Positions 32,400-46,645 are shown, numbered from the stretch's first letter. The stretch is DNA of 64,000 bases from Casuarius casuarius (GCA_003342895.1 PTFA01000160.1:1384524-1448523); one strand, 5' to 3'. The notes: a model not told the origin generated them from the letters alone. Made by a program: numbers and translations.

Positions 32400-35300
32400 A
32401 GTCTTTAAACTCCATTTTAGACTGTATTTCACAATAATCCATTCAGGCACTTCTGATTTAGTGGTTTTGAACTCGCCTTTGGATTCGGCAATTTGCTTTA
32501 AATTGCCCATTCAGCACCCACCATTGTGCTTGTTAAATGCTGAGCGCTGGACATCACTTACTCAGCCGAGGGTGGTGGAAGTGGCTTAAGGCACTGTATA
32601 AATCTGGGAATTTGCCTCATAGCTGCCCTCCGTTTGTCTGATCTCTTGGGGATTTTGTAACAATTAATTATCTGCTATACAATAGAAAGATCATTCCTTC
32701 TGGCCAAGGTTAAACATCCCAGTGCTGCAAAACAGCATTCATTTAGCTTGAAATAAATCTTATTTATTCCCTAGGCAATGCTGTTGCTTCTGATTCTTTG
32801 TCCATAGATTAGAGAACTGGGCAACAGAGTGGCTCCAGACACTGAAAGGGAGATTAAGAGCTTCTCACCTCTTGGTCACCACTCAAGCTATGAATTACTG
32901 CTTGGGTCCATCCTGTCTGCAAATTGCTTATGGCCCCACAGCAGTTTTTACGAACATGTGACTCCGTTGGTAATGCTCAACAAATACTGGAGCTAATAAG
33001 CTCTGCCACTGGTGGCCTTTTGAGCACTGCATATATTGGTCAGTGTAACCGGCCAGGCACGTTGCATGGCACAGACGCACGTCTCTGGGTGGATGGCACG
33101 AAACTCATTATAAGCAGGAGAATGACCTGGCAGAGCCCTGAATCTCTCGGGCAGGCTGTCCTTCGTTAGGGGGAGAACGATTCTGGCACCAGGATAAAAT
33201 AGGCCTCTAAGGTCTAGAGGCTGCACAAAGAAAAACAAGTACAAATNCCACTAGATACTTGGATTTCCAGATTTAAAAGCATCTGGTTCTCTTCTAAAAG
33301 AGAGGAGGAAATCAGANGTACTCACTGTCTAGTAGACTTCACATCCAGTTTTCTCTTCTCACACAGTAATAGCCTGCCTATGCAAAGCGACCGGGAGATA
33401 TTTCACTCTTTGAGAGCCATTTTGCACAGCACTTTTTTACATGGGAATGTGCCTGCGTGTGCACAAATACAGACATGTCCATGAGTAAAAGCATTTCCCC
33501 AAACTCTGAACAAAACGTCTTTTCCAAGAAATGCATATGGAAAACTGTACAAAGGCAGGAAAAAACACGCTCCAGTTCAGATTCAGGGAGCCCACTGCAG
33601 GATTTGCCCAGACACAGTTATGGGTTCTCNCCAGCCTTAGCCGGTAAAAACAAGTGGGGGGAAAAACCCTCCACCTACCCTATCCTGACCCTGCCACACA
33701 AAGGACCACAGGAGTTGGTACTCTGGAAGGTCAAGACTTGAATAAGCTAAAGAGACCAAGCGGTTCTCCTGGGCCTGGTGTCCAGGAACATTAGCTCCCC
33801 TGGGGGTCAAACAGAAGCAGAAGAAAGTCTCTCCATGTCCCATTTTGGTCTCAGTGAAGGATCTGTAAAGTTTGCAGGCTGTTGTGGCCACTTTGCTGGG
33901 GAACAGTAAGTGAAACTGTGCAGTGTAGGCTCCTCCAGGAGATGTATGATGCTAAAAAGCCAACATGGGTCAGGGCCAAGCGAACAAAGGTTTTATTAAT
34001 TGGAGTGCATGTGGGTAAGTAGCATTGATCACTAAAGTCAAGGGAAATACATTACTTACGNCTTTTGAACAAATGCTCCTGGAGCAAATATGTCTGGCTA
34101 CTTAATTGATTTGGGATATTATTTATTTTTCCCTCCACTGTTTTGACAGAGACATGGCCAGGTGCATAGCATCAAACACCGATACTGTGCCGTACAGGTT
34201 CTTCACATTCAAGTATCCCATTTCACACTCTCATTTCTTCCTCCCTTTTCACCCCTCAAGTCCCAGGAGGAAAGGTGCAAGCGAAAGCCAGTNTGGTGAC
34301 ATGTTCTGTCCCAGGACTGTGCTGGTACTTCGAAGAGCTGGGGCAGACATGAGAGGTGCCCTGAAAAGGGCCTGTCTCGATATGATGTGCCGAGTTGTTG
34401 GACTTTCAGGCTCTGACTCCCATACTGTGGGTCTGACCTGTTCTGACAGACAGTTGCCAGTTTGGGAGGCATATTCTCACAGTCAGCCCTGACCGGTTCA
34501 CGAAACAGAGCTGGAAAGAGCTGGAAAAGGATCACTACGCATCCTGGGAAAGGAGCAATAGCTTTGCTTTCTGATGACTGCGATCATCAGCTCATTTGCT
34601 AGACTCCACTGACCAACCCGTCAGACACCACTTTCGCCCTCTGATATGTTNTATTAGCTTGGAAGGGTAACAGATCCTCAAGACCTCCTACATCACTCAG
34701 TTAAGGAACATACTCTAGCTGAGATGAGACACAGTAGCACAGCAGCTTTCCCCCACATAACCCTCTTAGCCTCTACTACTTTATACTTAATGTCGGCACT
34801 GCCCAAACAACACGGACATCCAAGAGCTAAGTGCTGGAGNGTGTTTCTACAAGGCCAGGCTGAACTGAATCTTGGTGTCCAGCCAGGACCTGCTAGGAGT
34901 CAACTGCACTTTTCCCTGGGAGGTTGGGGTGGAAGAGCTTATTCCTTGAGCTGTTCAATAGTCCATCAGCCTGACAAGCAGCACACCACCTTCCATTACT
35001 GCTGTACACAAGGGACACTCTAAACCCTGCTCGTAACTCAATCTGGGAGTCCTGACAGTAACAAAATCCATAGCACTGCCAATAAATAATTCACATCAGC
35101 AATCTGGCTCTGCTCACTGCCACTGGATTCAGCAGCAGCTCGATGGGTGCCAGGATTGCCCCAGAAGGACAAGAGGCACGTGCTCCCTTGCTCTGCCAAG
35201 TCGAGCAAGCAATGTCTCTGCAGCTCATCGCCGGGCACGAGGGGGTGCAGAACCGAGGCTCTGAATGGAAAATGCTTTGTAACACTGGGGAAGAGAGGTC

Positions 35301-36830
35301 TCTACTGGAAATGAACAAAGTGGATATGGGAAGGAGAAGCTCTGGGGATTTCAGTCTCTTGCTAACCACAAAAAGGGACGTTTTGGACGTCTGCTCCACC
35401 CTGAGTTGTGCATCCTTCTGTGGGAGAGCTGCATGCAGAGAGAATTTGTTGGACTCACTGTGCGTGCCTCCTTGGCAACCTAACCTCACGGCTCACGGTG
35501 GAAAGGGCAAAGCAGCGTTGGTCTGTGCAATATGAGAACCCATTTACTGGGATTTGGACTGGTGATGCATTACCACTCTGCAATTTTATTCCTGTGGCTG
35601 CGGATTTACCTTTGTTATCAGTATAGGTCCAGGTACCGGTGATGCCCTACACTGAAAAGGCTCTGTGTCCCAGCATTGCTACATCAGCATTAGTAACTTC
35701 ATCGTGCTCTGGTCGGGTTTTATACATAATTTCACCTGGATCAAAGTGTGAAGGAGAGGCTGGATCATGAGCGTGCCCCTGAAGACACTGCATTGCTTTC
35801 TCCATACAAGAGATTCTCCNTGGATTCAAGCAGAGGATCTCCAAGCGGGCAGCTTGCTCCAGGGTCCTCTCCTGCAACGACACGGGGGAGCAGAGACGGC
35901 GTGCCCCGTCAGCACGGCTGCGCACCACCTCGCATTGCCAAGCAGACGGGACAGACCTCCTCAGGCCGTCTCTGTGCACTCCTGCTCGGTCCATCTCTGT
36001 GCACTCATGCTCGGTCCATTCAGGCTCCCCGATCCTGTTCAAAGCTCCAGGATTACTCGGACAGTGCTCCTTTACCGTCTGCCTCTTCCTGCAGGACTCC
36101 TGTTTCAAACGGCAGCTCTGCCCTCAGCCGGAGCCGTCGCGAGCAAGCGCGCTATCCGCTATCCACAGGTGATTCGTGCTGTTACCCTGGAGAAGCCAGT
36201 TAGCAAACTGGATGAGGATATTATTGCACCAAATAAAAAAGGCTAGGGTTTTTCAGCAGCTTGTTTTTCAGTTTGCTGTAGTAAGGCACTGTCTAAGTAA
36301 GGTTGCGCTAAGGAGAGCCCCGTGCTCAGTGTTACCCTAGAAATATAGCTTTGAAGAGAGGGGGGCATGGTTCATATATTACTCCAGGTAGCCTTCAAAT
36401 GGCTCTTGCTGTTAACCTGGTCACTCAAAAGATATATTATCTTAAAGCCAATGTTGACACAAATCTAAACTGGGTCTCTTTCTCTATATATATTCATACA
36501 TTTATGCAAATAAAAAGTTGGAAGGTTTCTAACCAGCAGAGAAGTGGTGCCTTGGGACAGCTTCCCCAGAGAAGCAGCGAGCGCAGAATATTCTCAAGTG
36601 GATCTAATATGAAATTTAATTAGTTTTATAAATGGAAACACATGACACCATCGCCTGAAGTAACGGCGGGCTGCAGCTGCAGGAGGCCTCCTGGGCTGTC
36701 CTTCCTCTGGCCGGCGCACTGGAACATCCTTTCACATTCCTGGACGCAGTTTTGCCGGTGGGATTTCAGGAGAGACCCTGACACCACCAGCGCCAGACTG
36801 GGAGAGGAGGAGCAGGGACCAGCCCTATAG
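32400..36830. other. Lower-GC intergenic region, no gene recognised
   Basis: Open frames are at most about 160 codons and overlap on both strands. No family, RNA gene or clear transposon is recognised. An AT-rich patch lies at 32410-32530, and a 25-bp tandem duplication at 35969-36018 is listed separately. Confidence 0.55.
35969..36018. repeat. 25-bp tandem duplication
   Basis: The 25-bp unit TCTCTGTGCACTCCTGCTCG plus GTCCA at 35969 is repeated directly at 35994 with one difference (CCTGC to CATGC). It looks like recent slippage or unequal exchange. Confidence 0.92.
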
Positions 36831-37985
36831 AGAAGATCTTCAAGTTTTGCTTTGTCTTTTTTTTATTCTTCTTTCCAGACACTGGAGAGAAGAAGATTGT
36901 TTTAAGGGCTTGTGCTTATTCATGTATACAAATATAAAATGAAAGGTAAACAGGCACATGGCTCTAATGGTCAATAATTCTCTTAATTTGTATTGCTTTT
37001 CTACCCAACGCTCTTAGGAGAGATGAGCTTAATAAATATCTAGCAAAATGATCAGCCTATTCTCAAAACACCTCAGGTATTTGGGAAGATTTGGATCCCT
37101 GGGGTCATATTTGCCCCTCACCTATGTGACTTGCATTACAGTGATATTAAAAGTAGAGATGACAGAAAAATGATATACACTTTTTCAGAAAATGTTGCAG
37201 CTTCATAGGTTTTCCTCGACTTCCTGCAGAAATCTTTTGACAGAATGGAAATCAAGAAAAAAAGCTTTTTCTCTAGAATCTTCAAAATGTTCAATTTTGG
37301 AGTAGTCAAAGCACATTAGGAAACAAAATACACTCACCAATCAAAACCCAGGCAGGAAAGCTTGAAACAAACGGATGTGAGCATAAAATGTGATGTGCAA
37401 TAAGATGATATGAAGTCCCTATCTTATTTTGGCCCATTATGGCAAATTATTCATCAAAACACTTCGCTGAAATCAGCTAGCTCAATTTTTTGTTAATTTT
37501 CTCCGCTTCAAAAAAATCAGACTTTGGGGGGAAATGACAAAAATAGATGTTTAACTAGCTCTAGCTAAATGGTCCTTGAGTTTAGCCTGTCATCTTCAGT
37601 TATTATTTCGCTTATATCCCCATGATAATTTGGGAACAGTTTCTCCGAGCTGAGAGGGGAGGGATGGGGGAAGCGGATAACATCCTGCCTGTTAAAACAT
37701 TCTGGATATTTTCCTGGATGGCAAGTAGCAGCCCGGATTAAGTTCTTATCCTGTGAAGAGTGTTATTAAAATATGACTGAGTAAATTCTTTTCACGGACA
37801 CAAGATTATTTGTGTGTGCTGCGTAAGGACTTCACATGCTTGGGATCCTTCTCCTTGCCCCCAGCCTCTGAAGCAGCCCTGCCCTTCTCCTGCGCTGCCA
37901 GGAAATAAATAAATAAATAAAAATAAATAAAAACGAGCAAATCTCAGTTTTCTATGAATACTAAGTTCTCTTCATTTAGCAGAAA
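36830..37985. promoter_or_regulatory. 1.1-kb AT-rich block without open frames
   Basis: This is the longest stretch in the window free of open frames of 60 or more codons (about 36831-37953). It is AT-rich, with TTTTTTTTATTCTTC, CTTAATTTGTATTGC, GCTTAATAAATATC and CATGATAATTTGGG. Few CpGs are present. It is either regulatory DNA or an AT-rich spacer. No transposon structure is recognised. Confidence 0.35.
37903..37933. repeat. (AAAT)n microsatellite
   Basis: Seven AAAT-type units with one insertion, at the right end of the AT-rich block. Confidence 0.92.
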
Positions 37986-38024
37986 GAAGATTGACTTCCA
38001 AGTGAAACCTGCTCAGGGCCCGTC

Positions 38025-38125
38025 AGCCACTTTCCCGCGGCGTGATGGGGGGCACCGAGCGGCTTCGGGGGTGCAGGTCCCGGAGGCCCCGCCGGCCTCG
38101 GCAGCACGGCCCTCCACGGGGCCCG
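38025..38125. promoter_or_regulatory. Small isolated CpG cluster
   Basis: About 100 bp of CpG-rich DNA (TTTCCCGCGGCGTGATGG, CCCCGCCGGCCTCGGC) in an otherwise CpG-poor region, directly after the AT-rich block. It has the same island-beside-AT-block arrangement as the left half. Confidence 0.4.
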
Positions 38126-38129
38126 GGAG

Positions 38130-41100
38130 CCTTTCCGAAAAAGCCAGCACATTTTCAATATGCAATCAGGGGGCAAAGAAATGAGAGCGATGTTTGAAGA
38201 CGCTGTTGATTTTCAAGTATCAATCGCAGCCTTGTTTTGTTTGACTAAGTTGGGTGCTAGCTCTTGTTTCTTAGCAACCCTAATAAGCTAATGCTTTTCA
38301 TTTCCCCGGGAACTGCACAAGACAAATTAAGCCAGAGTATTTCTGTCAGACTGTCCTTTGCACATCTGTCCGGGTGCATGAGAGAGGAGCAGCTCCTGCT
38401 CTGCGACCGTGGGACGCCCAAGCCCCGTACCCCGGGCATCGCATGTGAACCTCTGCCTGTCCTTTCCGCCTCCCAGGGCTGGCAACAGCAGTCCGCAGGG
38501 GCCAGAAACGCCANAAGGAGCCTGCATTCTTCAACAGTGACTTTATTTTTCTTGCCTATGCTTGAGCTTTACCAGTGCTGGAATATTTGTCATCCAGATA
38601 ACTCCTTGGGTTTGCAAAAGAGTCTGTTCAGAGTTGATTACCAGTGGGCCAAGTGCAAACTTGCAACCTCCCTGCTGTCTCCTTGCCTTTCCCAGCTCTT
38701 CTAACACACCTGGGCAGCCAGGGACTGCTGCTGCTGCTCTTCTCACCCCTCGTTCATGCCGCTCCTCCTTGTCCCCTTCTCACAACCACCTCTGCCCCGC
38801 TAAGCTGAGGACTTGCATTGCTCGACCATAATTTCCCCGGTCCTTATTTCCTAGGCTTCCTGTTACTTCCAGGCTTGGCCTCTTTGGAGCAAAGACAACC
38901 AACCAGGCAGAACTGCTGGGCAGGGTCGTGTTTTATTTTTCACGTTGCAAAATGTCCCTGAGAGGCGGCGTCGGTCTCGCCTCCCCTGCACGGTCTGCAA
39001 GCGCGGGACGGCAGGTGCTGTGCAGAAGTCTCAGAGCAGCCACNTCTCCCCGCAAGCGGGAGGAGAACGGCTCCGAGGGACCCAGCCCGAGGAAAGCGTT
39101 CGCGAGACGGCTACGCAGAAAGTGGGCATTCGCTCAGGAGCATCTTTTCTTCAGCAAAGAGACTTCGGAAGTGTGCCTTGCACCACAGCAGCAGGCCAGG
39201 GCAGCTCCCCCTCCCAGCCCAGCCGGGCTATTTTACTTACTTAAATTTCAAAAATCAGTCAAAGCCAAACCTGCTGCTGTACACATCTCTTGGTGACTCT
39301 GGATCCGCCTCAGAGCAAGAAAGGGCTGCTCAGAAGTCCCCTAAAGCAGCTGAGGATGTTTTACCACCACAATGAAGCCAGAAAAGACAAAGCGAAGGAT
39401 TGTAACTTGAGCCAATTAAAGGAATTATCGAGATTATGAAGGAGAGCCCATGCTCATCTTGGTGCAACTCTGGACTTCAAAGCGCTTGCACAAAATCACG
39501 GCTTGCCTTTGTATAGTTTAATACTCTTTAACTAACATTTTAAAACAGAAGTATATACATTGTTTAATCTCCTTTCTGCCATTTCAGACGGTTGGTATTT
39601 TGCTCTTCTCTCCTTTAGGACAGTGACTCCAGGCCAGTTGGTTTCATGTTCCACTTCTAATTATTTTTATTCTCNATTTCTCCCCTCTGCTAAGGTCAGT
39701 CAAATCTATTTTGAAAACAAGCACCTAGACATGATCTTTAAAATGAAGTGGAATTTGTTCTCCCCCAATGTCTGCACNNGGNCCTGCTTGCATGGAATTA
39801 AAAAGGAGCCTGTCAGGGCTGGAGAACGTTGTCCACCCCAGGCCCTCGTGCCAAGCCCCTGCCCATGCATTTTGGATCACCTGGATGCCAGGTACCTCTT
39901 GAATCAAAAAGGCAGCTTGGCAACCTTTAAGCACAAGGCGAGTGAGTCTGCTCCTCCGGCCCTTCGGGGCCAAATCTGGTCACAGCAGCCATTTGCTCTG
40001 TTAGCAGACCCGGGGTAAAACGGGCCCAATGTTTGCAGACGTGTTCCTATTTACAACGACTGCCCAAACATTTACATAAGTAGATGCTCACCTGTGAATG
40101 GGAGGAGAGGGGGAGGTTTAAGACCTGCCCACTGAAAGTAAATGCCACATAACGATTTGCCACTTGTATACCTTGGACATGTTTTATCTTCTTGACTGGG
40201 TGAGTGAAATATGTGAAACTTGAGAACAAATCATGTCTTTTCCATTAAGCCTTTCCAGCAGCACCATTAACTGTGCTGCAAGGTGCGGGAGCCCGTGAAA
40301 CTCATTAAGTCTCCGTGATGAAACACTAATGTTCTTTGTTAGCTCCCTAGCGCTTAGTCAGTCAACTTACTCCAAAGGGTCCAAAATCACGAGGCTTTGC
40401 AATATCACTAATAGAAATACATTTCTATCTCTTTGTCCTCTTTCAGCCCGGCGATGTTCTGATGACGACTGTGTCGCTAGGTGCAACCACAATGCAGACA
40501 AGTATTTCCAGGCATGATATAGCCGTTTTTGTCAGTTTTATTCAGGAAGTCACTGTGGATCAGTTTTAATTGTGACTTTCAGCTTAAACCAGGGCTCCCA
40601 CTTCCACCGAAGGATCAGGACCTGGCTGCGGGGTAAGAGGATGAAGGGCCTTGCTGCCAGCCAAAGCGGGTGGTGGTTGCTGCCTCCCGGGTCCCCAAAA
40701 ATCAGCTGCCCTTCCCCAGCCCCAGCTGGAGATTTCAGGGAAGGGGTCCGGGATGTGCCTAACGTTGCTGCCTTTCTGGCAGCTCCAGGGAACACACACC
40801 GATGATATTGGCTGATTTACTGTGATTCTCAGCTCTTCTTGATTATAGAAACCACAGCTGTGAGCAAAGCCTGGACTTGCTGCCTGGGAGGCTGGGACTA
40901 GCTCCGGACTTTCATGTTCACATCTTTGATGTCAGCTAAGACAGGGGAACTGGAACAGGCACAGGCCAGCATGTAAGCAGCAGGCCAGGGGTAGTCTCTG
41001 TGCATATTTGCATGTTTCTGGATACCACACCGCAGGAAAAAAGGAGGTGCTGGCCCCATTCTTTGCAAATAAGGCAGCTGGAGAGGTATAAGAGGAAAAG

Positions 41101-44100
41101 AGCACCTGGAATATTACAGGGAGAAGGACAAGCCAAAGAGTAAAAGCAAGGCAGGCAGCACTTCCTGGGAGCTGTACAGGCTCTAAGAGTCTCTCCAGTT
41201 CTTGGCAATGTCTAGATCCACCCTTTGGAAAACATATGTGTACGTGCTGTAAGCATGGGCAATGCTGCAACTGGGGAGTTCAGCGAGCCTGCATCTTTTC
41301 TGGCATCTCCTTTGCTCCCCTTGCAGTTCTGGGCCAGCTCCCGAGGGCCACTAGACGTGATGAACTGGCTGAAGCAACGATTGCAAGACGAAGCAGGCGA
41401 TCTGGTTTCAATAAAATTAGTGAATTGTTTCATGGCTGGATGGGAAAGCTGTGAGGCTCCAGGATTTGCTCCCCTCGCAGCTGGATTCTGTTTGTCCATC
41501 ACTGTTTCCCTCGACTGCGGCTCCCACCCCACCTATGTCTGTTTATTTTGGTGTGGGTACCACCACCAGCGCTGGATGACAGCTCCGAGAGTGCTGCAGC
41601 CCTTGCGAGGGACCCAGCCGGGGCAGCGGGGAGGCAGCGCCATGTCGCACACCACGTCTGCAGCGACCGCCCGGTCCTGGAGCACAGCTGTTTCCACCTC
41701 TGCCTCTGCCTCTGCACCAGACTTCGGCCAATTCACTGCTCCCTAGCCTGGTCCAAGGCTCTCCATCCTCAGCAGCTCTCCATTAATACCTTTAAAAGGG
41801 GCCCTGATCTCCTCTGGGAACTCCAGACAACAGTATAAAGCAGACAGTGACAGTCAGGTCTGAGTGCTAAATGCTCCTGTTAATTAGCAGCTTTCTAAAT
41901 GTCAGAAAGCCCATAAAGGTTGGACAGAAAAAGGGTTCTCCGCTGTGTGTGAGTTTACGGGGAGACTCTGGGCTGGCCTCTTGGAGTCACCACCAAAGTC
42001 CCCGCAGAGAGATTCAGCGAGGACCAGCACTCGGCAACTTCCAGCCTGCAATTTCCAATGTGCAAATTAAACCCACACGTAGGCTTTAACAGCAAATGTG
42101 CTAACAAATCCTCTTGCTTACTTAACAGGAGGGCATCTAACACATAGTACTAAGTTACAAATGATGTGGCGAGCTGGACTTTGGGATAAACCCTGCTGTC
42201 ATCTCCAAAAAAAGTGTAGATGCCCCAGAGCTCGGGGGTATTCNTGGAGTACAGCAGCCAGAGATGCGGGAGCATCTCCTGGCTTTGACTCAGCAAAGCA
42301 CTTAAGTGCATAGTTTTGATGGGAACACTAAGCATATGCTTAAAGCTGAGCCTGCGCTCAAACGCTCTGCTCAGCCGGGGTCCCAGAGAGTTAATGCAAA
42401 CCGAGGTAGCTGAGTACTTTGAAATATCAGGCAGTTTTCTAGATTACATTTAGCCTTTCTCTATATCTTTAAATTCCAAAAGCAATGTGAATTCTCAGGA
42501 AAAAAACAAGCCTTTAAAGCAGTAAACAGCTGTTTTCCCTCTTTCTATATAAGAGCAATTTTAAAAAGCACTAAAAAATTTAACAGCCTTATTTTTTTCA
42601 GAGTTCTTTGTGAAGCAGGGCCATTTCAGGGGTCTGTCAAGCATACCCAGTAACAGCGTGACATAGCCAGTAACTACATCACCAATAACNATCTTGGCCT
42701 TCCTCCCTAGCTCAGCTTTATTACAGTCCCTAAAGTAGCCCAATAGGAATTTCTGCTGCGTATTTAAATGAACTTGCAGGCAGTAAAGGAATATGTATAA
42801 AGAAAGGGGTGAGCGTTATGTCAGTTTTGCATATTGTAACCCTGTTACTTACAGACTTATGTCTTCTAGATTCTGTCAGGGGCAAAAGCACTAATTTATT
42901 CACTCCCACTGTCTCTGTTCCCTAAATGTGCAGTTAATCCCAAATCTGAGGCTGCAATATCAGCTTTCTGTTCTAACCAGGACAAAAAAGCAGAGCAGGA
43001 CAGACCATCTGCATTTAGTGCCCCATCAGCTAAATTTCAATGAAATCNTTTTGATTAATTGTTTAGGAAGGGAAAAAAGCCCCATTAACTGTACATTTGC
43101 TGTTAATTAATAGCCTGCTTTTTTTCCTCGTCTGCACAGCACTTCAGCACTGTTACAGGCTCTGCAAGCCCAGTCCCGCTCGCGTGAGCACAGCTCCTCT
43201 GATCGGCATCTGCNGAGCGCGTCGGGGATACGCGGGGAATTCATTACAGACGTTAGCTGCAAGAGGGGACAAGTGGTATCAGCAAGACCCAAGAAGGCAG
43301 ACTGCTCCAAGCCAAAGGCCCTGCTCTGAAGAGGNGATGGCAGAGCCGTGCAGACGTGTGAGCGGTGGGAGTGCCAGAGCGGTGTTAAAAGNTAACGGCC
43401 TCTCTAGCACTTTCCTCCGCTCCCAGCAATTTCCCCCTCCAGGGATCGGTGCCGAGCTCGTCTTGCTCCACTCCCTTACTTGGATGCAAGGAGCATCTGT
43501 AGGTGGCTACGCAGTGTCAGTGGGGCAGGCAAGACATTCCTCAGATCCTTAGTTTTATTATTTTTAATAAATTCTCTTTTCTTGTATTTATTTTCTGTAC
43601 ATATCTTGTAAATATCTCTGGAATGTTATTTTAGAGGAATGTTGGCCAATATCCCCCAGAAAACAGATGTAAAAGTTACTCTAAGAGATCCTCATCCCTC
43701 CACTGACCTGACCAGTATAATCCTGTGCACATCAGGTCAGTGCCGGGTTTATACAAGTATGTTATATATGGGCTCACCCACACTACGTACCCAGTCAGCC
43801 CTGACCAAAGTCTAAATACTTGCGTAGCNATATGCACAGCAGACAACTTTAATGAAGGAAAATATTTGGTAAATCATTTTCATTCAAAATTAAAATTTTG
43901 ATGTGCCCACAGGACATTTCAAGAAACAAAATACAGGGCAGAGAACTGAACACTTGCAAGACAGAGTTTTTGCCTGTGTCCTACATTATCTTTCTCAATA
44001 CTACAGCTGAGTCAATCCGTGCAAGTCCCTGCCAGAAAAGCATTTTGCTACGCTGCCCTTCTCGCACAGCGGGGAAACATGCTGCCCTCTATGGCTAATT

Positions 44101-46645
44101 TACTCTGTCACTGATTCATGGAGCAGAAGAGGCAGATTTTACCTGGCACCCTGTTTCCAAGTCTCCACAATCATATTTAAGGTCTCCACAAATATCTTTA
44201 ATTTTCTTTAAAACTTTTCTTCACATATTCATTGTGTTCTTCGGTAGGCTAGTCTCTGAGATNCATCCTTGTGTTGCCCAGCTTTGTTTTAGTTAAGATG
44301 TTCTTTTCCCATTGAGACCTTCTAGGATAACACACTAATGAAGCAAAGTCTGGAAAGTATATGTAAAAGCAACGGTACCGAGGCCGGACACACAGTCCTA
44401 ACTAATCTGTGCAGTTCCACGCACAAGTTCCTTATGTGATTCAAATCTGCAAATATGGGTATTTCCAACACACCTGTGCAAGCTTAACTCTGCCCTGCTA
44501 GAGGACGCGCAGAAAACTAGGAATTTGGATAAGGTGTTACAGTAATTGCTTTACCCATTTTTCACAGAGAGAAATGCCAGCTCCAGCACCTCCAGCGCTG
44601 GACACCTTGTCACAGAAAAAGACCAGATACGTAACATCATCATCAGAATAACTCCTGGGTATTAATCTCNGAAAACCGATGTGCAGTAGCAGTTCGAACA
44701 CTTCTCCTTTCCAAACATACAGATCTAACTGACACCAAGGATGCAAAAACAACTAGCAGAAGCAGTGACACCTCTCACAGAAGAGAACTACGAAGGTACT
44801 GGACCCGCTTGTGAACCTCTGGAAGGTTGTTATCGCATCCCCAGCCCACCGCAAACCCGGTGCCGCAGAAGGGGCACCTGCCAGATCAAAGCGCTGCACA
44901 CAGTTAAAAAGAGCCAAGTGCCTGCAAGCCTGCAAGTTTCTCCTTTTCTTTTTCCAGCCATGTTAGCTCTTCTAATAAAAGAGATTACCTCTACCCACAA
45001 ACGTTGTCTCACGCCTGTCCTCGGGAGATTGTAGCTACAACAGCACTACCATTGCAACATGGAAAGTATTGAAATTTGCTGCTTGAAATGGCAGCTGCAC
45101 CACAAGGAGGAAAAAGCCCAAACTCCCCTTTGATATAAAACTTCCTAAACTTATGCAAGAAATACAGCCCCACGGAACTCACCAGCCATAACCCTTTAAT
45201 CATAACTCCCANTATGTTAAGCCCTGAAGAAAGACTCCTGCTCTTCTTTATTTTCCACCTCCTCTACTAAGTGCTCTGCTACCAGATACTACCTCTGCCA
45301 GGGGAGCTCACCTCCCTTTGCATCTGCGCCCGTTACAGCCACAGCAGCTNTCCCTCCGGAACGGGCGCTCTCCGGGGCACTCCAGCGAGGGAGGTGAGCA
45401 CGGGTATAAACGGTGTCTGAAATGTCCCAGCCGAGCGGTCTGCCCACACCTAGGCCTGGAAGGGACTGGGGGGAGCTTTTCGCTCTCNGTGGGTTATTGC
45501 TTTTCAAACCTGTCCACTCTTCAGTCTTTGTCCTCCGCGAACACTTTACTTCGTGAAGTGTCTGCGCATGGGCTAGCGCCTCTGCAGTGCCAGCGGGAAA
45601 TGCATCCAGCCGGCCAGGCCAGATCAGGTCTGCTAAGGGCTACACCTGGGATGGNGGCCCAGGACAGATGCTGGGCTATCGCCTGGGGGGGAGGCACTTA
45701 GGGAGAGGAGACAGTGGAGGGTGCAGGACACCTGTGACTGGTCCAAGGAGCGCCAGCCCCTCGCCATCCTCGGCCCTCCTCGAAGACATGGGCCAACGAG
45801 GGNCTTCACGCAGGACGTCATCCCTTCACAGGACCAGGTCTTGTGACTCCCAGAGCCACCAGCTACNCGGGTACCTCTGCAAATGATGCTGGTCCGTCAG
45901 AAACTTCCAGGGACTAGGCATAAACCCACAGGACCTACATCCCAAAATTACTGCGTATGCTGGAAAAGAGCAAAAGCCTGTGCAGGGGCAAGGTGGTACG
46001 CTCTGGGCTAGAGACACGTACAAACACACCCAATGCTCCACAGTTCACGTCCTTCAAAGGTTCAAGCAAAATGGGGAAAAGGAGGGAGTGGTACGTAGGT
46101 GGATTGAAGGCAGCTTGCTTACCTTCNGCTGTGACTTTCCATTCTTTCAAGTGTTTGGGTTTCCTGTAAATAAGCTGTGGATTTCCTGGGGCTTTTTTAT
46201 GCTCCTCAAACTACCACGGCCTCCAGCTTGTGCTGGCAGATCTTTATGCCTGTACAAAACACCACTGATGTCAGCCAGAGCTCCAAGTCTGTGCAGGAAT
46301 CGTTATAGGTTTGGGTCTAAGAACTTCCTTGGGGGATTTCTGCCCTTGATTTTTGATGTGTACGCTCCGTTTATGCTTCACCTTCAGGAAGTATGTTCTC
46401 TGGGTACCCCCAACAACAGTAAGCCTTTGTCCTGGCATCCAGAGGCCGTGTACCACCCCGTTTTCTGAATCTGGGCCACAGATGTTGGGGCCATGAGATA
46501 TCTGTGTAATAAGTTCCTATAAAAAACAGGCTCTGTGTCCCTCTGAGTCACCACCTCAGCCCAGAGGAAGAAGCTAATCTGAGTCTTTGTAAAAAGAAGG
46601 AGTCATTCACTGCTGTGCCACATGCTTAATTATCCTGACTAGAAA
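38130..46645. other. Intergenic region, no gene recognised
   Basis: Mixed composition with no CpG island, tRNA, rRNA or clear transposon. The longest frames (173 codons at 41225-41746, 162 codons at 45980-46468) show no domain or family resemblance and are close to chance expectation for this length of DNA. AT-rich patches occur at about 42420-42600 and 43550-43640. A cluster of three Ns lies at 39778-39782. Confidence 0.55.

Noticed and set aside
41225..41746. 173-codon forward frame with a Ser/Ala-rich tail
   Set aside because: No splice context or family match. A rough chance estimate gives about one such frame in a window of this size.
45455..45475. CCTGGAAGGGACTGG, resembling the reverse complement of the CR1 3' end
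   Set aside because: The match is about 12 bases and neighbouring sequence shows no CR1 similarity.
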